A stretch of 8,323 bases of DNA from Phenylobacterium aquaticum (GTDB lineage: Bacteria > Pseudomonadota > Alphaproteobacteria > Caulobacterales > Caulobacteraceae): the NCBI RefSeq assembly GCF_947378715.1, contig NZ_CANCLE010000165.1, positions 1 through 8,323 on the forward strand, in the 5' to 3' direction. Shown in pieces: positions 1-5,087 of this stretch (within the stretch, counting starts at the first letter, position 1; each line of letters opens with the position of its first letter). Under the pieces are notes generated by a model. The model had not been told where the DNA came from and searched no databases. It saw only the letters and a list, made by a program, of their open reading frames with translations. Both the position numbers and the translations under genes were made by a program.

Positions 1-491
1 AGCAGGGCGACGCTGTCATCCAGGGCCTCGGCGATCTGGTCGGCGGGCACGGTGCGCAGCTCCACGTCACCGGCGAACGCGGCCAGGCCCTGGAGCACAT
101 AGAGGTCGGTCGGGAAATTTCCGGGCTCCGACAGGATCACCTTGCGGCCAGGCCGCATCATCAGGGCGGCTGCGGCCAGCTTGAAGATATTGACAGAGGT
201 GGAGTCGGCGCAGATCACCTCGTCGGCCTCCGCGCCGATCAATCGGGCGATCTTGCCGCCGACCCGGGCCGGCAGGTCGATCCAGGCGGCGGCGTTCCAG
301 CTCCGGATCAGCCCCCGCCCCCACTCCTGGCCCACGGCATGACCCAGCCGCTCGCCGACATCGCGAGGCAAGGCGCCCAGGGAGTTGCCATCCAGATAGA
401 TCAGGCCTTCGGGCAGGTCGAACAGCGCCCGGCGGGCGGCCAGGGGGTCGTCGCGATCAAGGGCCTCGCAGGCCGCGCGGGTCAGCATCAT
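1..491 (-). CDS. kynU: Kynureninase, N-terminal 163 residues (runs off the left edge)
   Basis: PLP enzyme of fold type I that cleaves L-kynurenine (or 3-hydroxykynurenine) to anthranilate (or 3-hydroxyanthranilate) and alanine in cytosolic tryptophan degradation. The visible part carries the kynureninase signatures: LPEGLIYLDGNSLGALP at about residues 26-42, the WGRGLIRSWN segment at 57-66, DSTSVNIFK at 96-104 (PLP phosphate region) and SEPGNFPTDLYVLQGL at 121-136, where Phe126 and Asp129 fall in the PLP-ring contact segment. The PLP-binding lysine lies beyond the window. The start is well fixed: two tandem ATG codons (491 and 488) are preceded four codons upstream by an in-frame TAA (501-503), with a weak GGTAAG-like ribosome site. 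The gene lies only 32 bp downstream of the DUF6285-like gene on the same strand, so cotranscription with the phosphotransferase pair is likely but not shown. Family assignment is firm. Confidence 0.93.
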   Translation of the reverse strand, partial: MMLTRAACEALDRDDPLAARRALFDLPEGLIYLDGNSLGALPRDVGERLGHAVGQEWGRGLIRSWNAAAWIDLPARVGGKIARLIGAEADEVICADSTSVNIFKLAAAALMMRPGRKVILSEPGNFPTDLYVLQGLAAFAGDVELRTVPADQIAEALDDSVAL

Positions 492-523
492 GACCCGCGC
501 TTACCGCTGATCGCGGGCTTCCG

Positions 524-886
524 CTAGGTCGTCGGTCTGACCGAGGAATAGTTCGGCTGATCAATGGCGATCTGCTCGGTGATGTTGGCCTTGAGCGCGG
601 CCAGCAGGCCGGGGGTCTCGACATCCATCTCGCCGTCGCGAATGGCCTCACAGAGCTGGGCGTTCAGGGCCTGGAAGTCGCCCTCCTGCCCCAGGAGCGC
701 GCTGAGCCGGCGCACGGCGTTGGCTTCCGCAGCCGGACCGAGGGTCAGCTCGCGCCCCACCACGCCCAGCACATTGACCGCCACCCGCGCCAGGAAGGCG
801 TCGCGGGGCGGCAGGTTCGGGCGCACGCTGTCGATCCACTTGGCGACCGCCTCGACCAGTTCCTCGGCTTTCGGATGTTCGATCAC
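524..886 (-). CDS. DUF6285-like small protein, LvaB-type partner of the adjacent kinase
   Basis: A 120-residue soluble, mostly helical protein with no signal peptide or membrane segment. The pattern AEELVEAVAKWI (8-19), then DAFLARVAVNVLGVVGRELTLGP (29-51), then LNAQLCEAIRDGE (74-86) is what I know of the DUF6285 family, which is typically encoded beside APH-type phosphotransferases and acyl-CoA dehydrogenases. In the Pseudomonas putida levulinate operon the small protein LvaB sits in this position and is needed for activity of the kinase LvaA; equating the two is my inference. The start is GTG at 886-884, overlapping the TGA of the phosphotransferase gene by four bases (GTGA). This implies translational coupling and a near-equal ratio of the two proteins, as expected for a complex. 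No catalytic residues can be named. Confidence 0.85.
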   Translation of the reverse strand: MIEHPKAEELVEAVAKWIDSVRPNLPPRDAFLARVAVNVLGVVGRELTLGPAAEANAVRRLSALLGQEGDFQALNAQLCEAIRDGEMDVETPGLLAALKANITEQIAIDQPNYSSVRPTT

Positions 887-1875
887 AGGCCGGCCTCCAT
901 CAGATGAACCAGGTCGATTTCAGTCTCGGAGACCCGGCGCCCGATCATCGGCCGCTCCACGGAGACGGTCCCGCCCGAGGCGTAGCTCTCGTACATCATC
1001 AGGCACATCACCCCCCATTTCAGCGAGCCCAGGGTCTGCCAGTAGAGCACCCGCGACAGCGGGATCTCGCCGCCGCCGGCCTCGGCGTAGCCCTCCAGCA
1101 GGTCCTGATAGTCGCCGAAGCCGCCGACCGGCTTGTCGCTGCGTCCGAACCGCCAGGAATTGACGCAGATCCAGGAGAGGTCCTCGGCCGGATCGCCCAG
1201 GTGCGACAGCTCCCAGTCGAGCACGGCGGCGACGCCCTTGTCGGGGTCGATCATCAGATTGCCGTTCCGGAAATCGGCGTGCAGCAGCACATCCGGAAGG
1301 GGTTTGGGGATCGACTTGCGCAGATGCTGGAAGGCCAGTTCCAGGATCGGCCGCTCGGCGCCGGTGGCGCGATAGACCGCCTCATAGCGATCCAGTTCCT
1401 CCCCGGCGTCCGCAGTCTTCAGCGGCAGTCCGACCGGCGAAATCGAGTGAATTCGCGCCAGAATCTGGCCGCACTGGCGAGCCAGGTGCGGTCGCACGGT
1501 CTCGAACTTCGGGTCCGAGACGATCTTGCGGCCGAGGGTCTCACCGCTGATTCGCAGGGTGATGTGAGCCTCGCCCAGGCCATCTTCCGGCACAGCCAGG
1601 TGAATCAGCGGGGCCACAGGCGCACCGGCCTTTTCCGCCGCGCGGATCAGAGCCGCCTCGGTGGCCAAGGACGTGGAGCGCGAAGTCTCCTCGTCGAAGG
1701 GGCCCGGCCGGCGGCGCAGGATGAGGTCCTTGCGGACGCCTTCCGCAACGGCCGTAAAGGCCCAGGTCTCCATGCTGGCCCCGCCCGAGAGGCGCTGGAG
1801 ATTTTCTATACTTCCTCCCGGCGCCCCCAACTTCGGCGCGAGCCGCGTAAGGGCTTGTGCGATATCGACTTCCAT
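883..1875 (-). CDS. APH-family phosphotransferase, LvaA / ACAD10-11 kinase-domain type
   Basis: A 330-residue cytosolic protein-kinase-fold phosphotransferase. It has the nucleotide-loop-like LSGGASMETW (29-38), the LILRRRPGP strand (51-59) usual in the acyl-CoA-dehydrogenase-associated branch, the catalytic HADFRNGNLMID loop (199-210; His199, Asp201, Asn206), and VLDWELSHLGDPAEDLSW (218-235), where Asp220 is the probable metal ligand. Length and motifs are complete. Relatives are LvaA (4-hydroxyvaleryl-CoA kinase) and the kinase domain of human ACAD10/ACAD11, which phosphorylate the 4-hydroxyl of acyl-CoAs; they are not antibiotic kinases despite the domain name. The gene is coupled to the DUF6285-like gene and diverges from the acyl-CoA dehydrogenase gene 133 bp away. 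The start is ATG at 1875, with a GAAAG about 12 bases upstream as a weak ribosome site. The exact substrate is unknown; family placement is sure. Confidence 0.92.
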   Translation of the reverse strand: MEVDIAQALTRLAPKLGAPGGSIENLQRLSGGASMETWAFTAVAEGVRKDLILRRRPGPFDEETSRSTSLATEAALIRAAEKAGAPVAPLIHLAVPEDGLGEAHITLRISGETLGRKIVSDPKFETVRPHLARQCGQILARIHSISPVGLPLKTADAGEELDRYEAVYRATGAERPILELAFQHLRKSIPKPLPDVLLHADFRNGNLMIDPDKGVAAVLDWELSHLGDPAEDLSWICVNSWRFGRSDKPVGGFGDYQDLLEGYAEAGGGEIPLSRVLYWQTLGSLKWGVMCLMMYESYASGGTVSVERPMIGRRVSETEIDLVHLMEAGL

Positions 1876-2008
1876 GACGCCACGGAACTTTCGGCTGACT
1901 CAGATTTAACGATCTGCAGGACGAAGAGCCGGCTTGTAAATCGACAATTTCGGCGACCAACCTGCCGGCCAAAATGCGACGGGGCCAACACCCCGAGGGA
2001 GTGAGACC
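1876..2008. promoter_or_regulatory. Divergent promoter region between phosphotransferase and acyl-CoA dehydrogenase genes
   Basis: This 133-bp gap must hold the promoters of both divergent transcripts. It is more AT-rich in its left half than the flanking genes. Two short inverted repeats could be operators: CAGAT-N6-ATCTG (1901-1905 and 1912-1916) and TTGT-N6-ACAA (1934-1937 and 1944-1947), the second embedded in the AT-rich stretch 1934-1950. A GACTC (GANTC) site lies at 1897-1901. A strong Shine-Dalgarno, GAGGGAG at 1995-2001, serves the rightward gene. I cannot identify -35/-10 pairs with confidence on either strand. A shared regulator controlling both sides is plausible from the layout only. 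Confidence 0.45.
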
Positions 2009-3343
2009 ATGGATTTCAACCTGTCCCCTGAGCTGACGGCCTATCTGGCCGAGCTCGACGCCTTCATCGAGGCGAAGATCAAGCCGATCGAGAACCGCGA
2101 CGACAACATCCGGTTCTTCGACCATCGGCGCGAGCACGCCCGCACCGACTGGGACCGCGACGGCCTGCCCCGTCACGAATGGGAGGAGCTGCTGGCCGAG
2201 GCCCGCAAGGTCGCCGACGAGGCCGGCCACCTGCGTTACGCCTGGCCGCCGGAAATGGGCGGCAAGGGCGGCACCAATCTCGACATGGCCGTCATCCGCG
2301 AACATCTCGCCGCCTCGGGCCTGGGCCTGCACAACGACCTGCAGACCGAGCACTCGATCGTCGGCAACAACCCCTTCATCCTGATGTTCAAGGAGTTCGC
2401 CACCAACGCCCAGTACGCCCGGGACGGCGAGAAGCTGCTGGGCGGCAAGATGCGCACGACCTTCGGCCTGACCGAGCCCAATCACGGCTCGGACGCCACC
2501 TTCATGGAGACCCGCGCGGTTCCCCACGAGAAGGACGGCAAGCCGGGCTGGCTGATCAACGGCGAGAAGATGTGGTCCACGGGCATGCACGTGGCCACCC
2601 ACTGCATGGTCTTCGCCCGCACCAGCGGCAAGGACGGCGACGCCACCGGCATCACCTGCTTCATCGTTCCCGCCGACACCCCCGGGGTGAAGATCGAGGA
2701 ATATATGTGGACCTTCAACATGCCGACCGACCACCCGAGGGTCAGCTACACCGACGTCTGGGTGCCGGAGGACAGCTACTGGGGCGTGATCGATCGCGGC
2801 CTGGGCCTGGGCCAGAGCTTCGTGCACCAGAACCGCATTCGCCAGGCGGCTTCGTCGCTGGGCGCGGCGGTGTACTGCATCGAGGAGAGCGTGAAGTACG
2901 CCCGCACGCGCAAGCCGTTCGGCAAGCCGCTGTCGGACAACCAGGCCATCCAGTGGCCGCTGGTCGAACTGTCCACCCAGTGCGAGATGCTGCGGCTTCT
3001 GATCCGCAAGACCGCCTGGCAGATGGACCAGATGGAGCACAAGGAAGTCGAGCGCCAGCTCTCCGACAAGGTCTCCATGTGTAACTACTGGGCCAACCGC
3101 CTGGTCTGCGAAGCCTCAGACCGGGCCATGCAGATCCATGGCGGCATGGGCTATTCCCGCCACAAACCTTTCGAGCACATCTATCGCCACCACCGCCGCT
3201 ATCGGATCACCGAGGGCTCGGAAGAGATCCAGATGCGCAAGGTGGCCGCGTTCCTGTTCGGCTACATGGGTCCGCGCAAGAAGCTGTTCGCCGAAGCCGC
3301 GGCCAGCGACGAATACGTCCAGCCGATCCCCGCGCGGCACTAG
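2009..3343 (+). CDS. Acyl-CoA dehydrogenase, LvaC / ACAD11-like
   Basis: A 444-residue FAD flavoprotein of the acyl-CoA dehydrogenase family, full length and cytosolic. The FAD/substrate-binding middle segment FGLTEPNHGSDAT lies at 152-164, followed by GEKMWSTGMH. The helical C-terminal domain contains YARTRKPFGKPL, the HGGMGYSRHKPFEHIYR segment and the YRITEGSEEIQ motif; its Glu402 aligns with the catalytic base of medium-chain acyl-CoA dehydrogenase. The start is fixed by GAGGGAG seven bases upstream of ATG. Because it is divergently paired with an LvaA-type kinase and a DUF6285-like protein, the likeliest role is the LvaC step: loss of phosphate from a 4-phosphoacyl-CoA to give an enoyl-CoA, not plain fatty-acid oxidation. 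That role is inferred from context, since ordinary dehydrogenase activity would use the same motifs. The gene ends 18 bp before the convergent Mur ligase gene. Confidence 0.92.
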   Translation: MDFNLSPELTAYLAELDAFIEAKIKPIENRDDNIRFFDHRREHARTDWDRDGLPRHEWEELLAEARKVADEAGHLRYAWPPEMGGKGGTNLDMAVIREHLAASGLGLHNDLQTEHSIVGNNPFILMFKEFATNAQYARDGEKLLGGKMRTTFGLTEPNHGSDATFMETRAVPHEKDGKPGWLINGEKMWSTGMHVATHCMVFARTSGKDGDATGITCFIVPADTPGVKIEEYMWTFNMPTDHPRVSYTDVWVPEDSYWGVIDRGLGLGQSFVHQNRIRQAASSLGAAVYCIEESVKYARTRKPFGKPLSDNQAIQWPLVELSTQCEMLRLLIRKTAWQMDQMEHKEVERQLSDKVSMCNYWANRLVCEASDRAMQIHGGMGYSRHKPFEHIYRHHRRYRITEGSEEIQMRKVAAFLFGYMGPRKKLFAEAAASDEYVQPIPARH

Positions 3344-3356
3344 GCCGCTCGGCGGC
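3344..3356. repeat. Small GC hairpin in the convergent gap
   Basis: GCCGC-TCG-GCGGC lies directly after the TAG of the acyl-CoA dehydrogenase gene and before the end of the convergent Mur ligase gene. It could slow RNA polymerase from either side, but there is no T-tract and a five-bp GC stem is easily found by chance in such DNA. Confidence 0.25.
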
Positions 3357-3361
3357 GGTGT

Positions 3362-4762
3362 TCAGGCGCCATAGAGCCGATCGAACACCGCCGGCAGGCT
3401 GTCGGGCAGCCCCAGCAAGGGGCCTGACGACAGCAGCAGCACGATCTCGTCGCCCTTGAGCCCACTCAGGGCGGCGGTCGCCGCCTCCGCCGTTCTGACG
3501 CCCTGGCTCGGGATGCCCGTGGCGGCCACGCGGGCCAGGATTTCGTCATAGCCGGACTGGTGATGGCTCGCCGCCCCGTGCTCGGGCGGCGGGATCACCA
3601 GCACCCGGGACGCGCCCTCGAACACGGTGTCGTACCAGCTGAGCGCGTCGCGGGAGCGCCAGGAGAAGGTGTGCGGCTCGAACACCACGGTCAGCGGCCG
3701 GTGCGGATAGTGCAGCTTCAAGGCCTCGATGGCCGAGCGCGCCTTCTCATAGGAGGAGCCGAAGCCCTCGATCAGCGGAATGCGCGAGGTCGTGGTGAGC
3801 CGGTCCAGACGGCGGCGGATGCCGGCGAAGGCGGCCAGGGCGGCGGCGAGCGCCCCCTCGCTTACCAGTCCACGCTCCAGCAGATAGGCGCTGACGCCGA
3901 CGATGTTCTCGATGTTGTGGGCGCCCAGCAGGGTGGTGGTGAGCGCCAGTTCCCGCCCGCCCGGTCCGACCAGGGTGAAGCGGGTGGTCTCGCCATAGAC
4001 CACGTCGCGGCTGAACCAGCCGTCGCAAGGCTGGGTGTCGTACCAGGCGATGCGGGCTCGGGTTTCATGGGCCACGGCGCGGATCGCCGGATGCTCGCGC
4101 ATCACCGCCACGCCCTGCGCCGGCAGCCCACGCAGCAGCGCGCGGAACGGCGCCTCATATTCGGCGAAGGTCGGGAAGACGTTGACGTGGTCGTGGATCA
4201 GCGAGGTCAGCAGCAGGTGGTCCGGATGATAGAGCGCGAACTTGGAGCGGGGATCGGACTGGCTGACCACATATTCGTCGCCCTCCAGCACCATGTCCGG
4301 CGCCGCACCCCAGTGGCCGGTGGCCGGCAGCGAGGGTGAGATCGCCCCGATCATCCAGCCGGCGTCAACGCCCGCCTGGCGCAGCACATGGGCCAGCAGC
4401 GCGGTGCAGGTCGACTTGCCGAAGGAACCGGCGACCGCGGTGTTGATCCGCCCGGCCGTCACCTCGCCCACCAGTTCGGCGAAGGTGGTGATCCTGGCGC
4501 CTCGGGCCCTGGCCGCAGCGACCTCGGGATTGTCCTCGCCCCCCAGCTTGGCGCTGGTCCCCAGCACCAGGATGTCGAGGTCGGCCGGGAGATTCGCTGC
4601 GTCGAATCGGTAGACGACCGGAAAGCCCAGCCCCGCGACATAGGTCGACATGGGCGGAAAGACGTCTTCGTCCGATCCGGACACCTGATGGCCGGCGTCG
4701 CGCATCATCAGGGCGACGGCGCTCATGCCCGCTCCGGCTATGCCTGTGAAATGTATGCGCAT
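3362..4762 (-). CDS. mpl: Mpl/MurC-type Mur ligase with divergent active-site motifs
   Basis: A 466-residue three-domain Mur ligase. The N-terminal Rossmann domain reads MRIHFTGIAGAGMSAVALMM and then GSDEDVFPPMST (29-40); the [N/D]V[F/Y]PPMST signature is typical of Mpl, the murein tripeptide recycling ligase that joins UDP-MurNAc to L-Ala-gamma-D-Glu-mesoDAP. The ATP loop is GSFGKSTC (112-119, Lys116), followed by EGDEY (160-164), RSKF (172-175), HDHVNVF (190-196) and GAHNIEN (280-286). Several motifs depart from the family: the loop is normally GTHGKTTT, the domain-3 motif DD[F/Y][A/G]HHP is replaced by EGFGSSY (332-338), and the C-terminal SNGGFGG-like loop reads SSGPLLG. I place the start at ATG 4762, preceded by GAAGGGCGGGG, because the homologous N-terminus begins there; an upstream ATG at 4852 would add 30 Arg-rich residues with no family counterpart. 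Mur-ligase membership is sure; recycling function and the symbol are tentative. Confidence 0.85.
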   Translation of the reverse strand: MRIHFTGIAGAGMSAVALMMRDAGHQVSGSDEDVFPPMSTYVAGLGFPVVYRFDAANLPADLDILVLGTSAKLGGEDNPEVAAARARGARITTFAELVGEVTAGRINTAVAGSFGKSTCTALLAHVLRQAGVDAGWMIGAISPSLPATGHWGAAPDMVLEGDEYVVSQSDPRSKFALYHPDHLLLTSLIHDHVNVFPTFAEYEAPFRALLRGLPAQGVAVMREHPAIRAVAHETRARIAWYDTQPCDGWFSRDVVYGETTRFTLVGPGGRELALTTTLLGAHNIENIVGVSAYLLERGLVSEGALAAALAAFAGIRRRLDRLTTTSRIPLIEGFGSSYEKARSAIEALKLHYPHRPLTVVFEPHTFSWRSRDALSWYDTVFEGASRVLVIPPPEHGAASHHQSGYDEILARVAATGIPSQGVRTAEAATAALSGLKGDEIVLLLSSGPLLGLPDSLPAVFDRLYGA

Positions 4763-4874
4763 TCCGCCCCGCCCTTCGGTCCGCGATCGTCGCGAGCCCG
4801 CCTCACCCACCGCCGGGCGCCGCGTTGGGGCCCTTAGGCTTCCATGCGGCATTCTGTCTTTGCGGACGATTAAT

Positions 4875-4923
4875 GAGTCTGAATCCGCCCGATTAACCTT
4901 TGGCTAACCAGGGAGGCGGAGTC
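4875..4923. promoter_or_regulatory. Three GANTC sites (CcrM methylation / GcrA-type control)
   Basis: GAGTC at 4875-4879, GAATC at 4881-4885 and GAGTC at 4919-4923 fall within 49 bp of the non-coding stretch 4763-5087. A hand count gives about 17 GANTC sites in the whole 8.3-kb window, so three here are clearly clustered. In Caulobacter-like bacteria CcrM methylates the adenine of GANTC, and GcrA acts at promoters carrying methylated sites. Whether they act on the Mur ligase promoter (leftward) or the rightward transcript cannot be told from sequence alone. Confidence 0.5.
4893..4909. promoter_or_regulatory. Near-consensus CtrA box in the Mur ligase upstream region
   Basis: TTAACCTTTGGCTAACC contains TTAA-N7-CTAA, one mismatch from the CtrA consensus TTAA-N7-TTAA, as two AACC repeats 11 bp apart. 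Read leftward, GGTTAA (4898-4893) could act as a -35, with CATTAA (4875-4870) as a -10 after 17 bp, giving a Mur ligase transcript with a leader of about 100 bases. Read rightward, the second half-site would sit about where a -35 belongs for a transcript starting near 4930. Both directions are possible. Assignment to CtrA is by motif only. Confidence 0.45.
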
Positions 4924-4929
4924 TGTCAT

Positions 4930-4997
4930 TGTCTTCCTTGAAGACACCCCACCATCACCGACTTCATACAGCCCGGCGCAATGCCGGGCTTTTTTTT
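4930..4997 (+). ncRNA. Candidate small RNA or prematurely terminated leader of about 68 nt
   Basis: Two perfect hairpins follow each other: TGTCTTC-CTT-GAAGACA (4930-4946), then a C/A-rich unpaired linker that begins CCCCACC (4947-4953), then a rho-independent terminator (4970-4997). No rightward coding sequence ends upstream; the nearest upstream gene runs the other way. The terminator therefore must end either an independent small RNA or an aborted leader of the DUF7064-type gene that starts 90 bp further on. The 5' end is estimated from the first hairpin and from the spacing to the CtrA-like box, and could lie upstream. I recognise no known RNA family. Confidence 0.45.
4970..4997 (+). terminator. 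Rho-independent terminator without an upstream coding gene
   Basis: A perfect 8-bp stem AGCCCGGC (4970-4977) / GCCGGGCT (4983-4990) closes a GCAAT loop and runs into eight consecutive T (4990-4997). It is the only terminator in the window with a proper T-tract. It reads on the plus strand. Confidence 0.9.
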
Positions 4998-5009
4998 GAC
5001 CTGGGTCAA
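4996..5009. promoter_or_regulatory. Perfect operator-like palindrome TTGACC-TG-GGTCAA
   Basis: Fourteen bases of perfect dyad symmetry abut, and share two T with, the T-tract of the preceding terminator, 79 bp before the ATG of the DUF7064-type gene. The layout TTGAC-N4-GTCAA resembles binding sites of the CRP/FNR family (FNR/FixK/Nnr: TTGAT-N4-ATCAA and relatives), though dimers of other families also use such sites. No good -10 element is visible at the expected distance, so activation of a promoter here is not established. Confidence 0.4.
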
Positions 5010-5087
5010 GAACCGCCGGGTTCCCCTTGCCGCCCCCCGCGTCAACGCGCCCAACCTCCCTGCAAGCACCAGCACTGGGAGGTCCGC

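Noticed and set aside
883..1875. Aminoglycoside resistance kinase
   Set aside because: The fold is shared, but the LILRRRP strand, the DUF6285-like partner and the acyl-CoA dehydrogenase neighbour place it in the acyl-CoA-associated branch.
904..2004. A 366-codon plus-strand frame over the phosphotransferase gene
   Set aside because: It is antisense to an unmistakable kinase with catalytic motifs, and the product shows no family features.
1541..3040. A 499-codon open frame on the minus strand across the acyl-CoA dehydrogenase gene and phosphotransferase 5' part
   Set aside because: It is antisense to two genes with full-length, motif-rich proteins. Its translation is low-complexity Ala/Gly/His/Val-rich with no family pattern, as expected from high-GC codon bias on the opposite strand.
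4763..4852. 30-residue upstream extension of the Mur ligase from ATG 4852
   Set aside because: The extension is Arg/Gly/Pro-rich without counterpart in Mur ligases; ATG 4762 begins exactly at the conserved MRIHFTGIAG strand and has a ribosome site.
4929..5087. N-terminal extension of the DUF7064-type protein from TTG 4929, reading PHHHRLH before the terminator, like a histidine leader peptide
   Set aside because: The start is a weak TTG. Four His codons look like an attenuator, but no histidine gene follows. The ATG at 5088 has a strong ribosome site and matches where the family begins.
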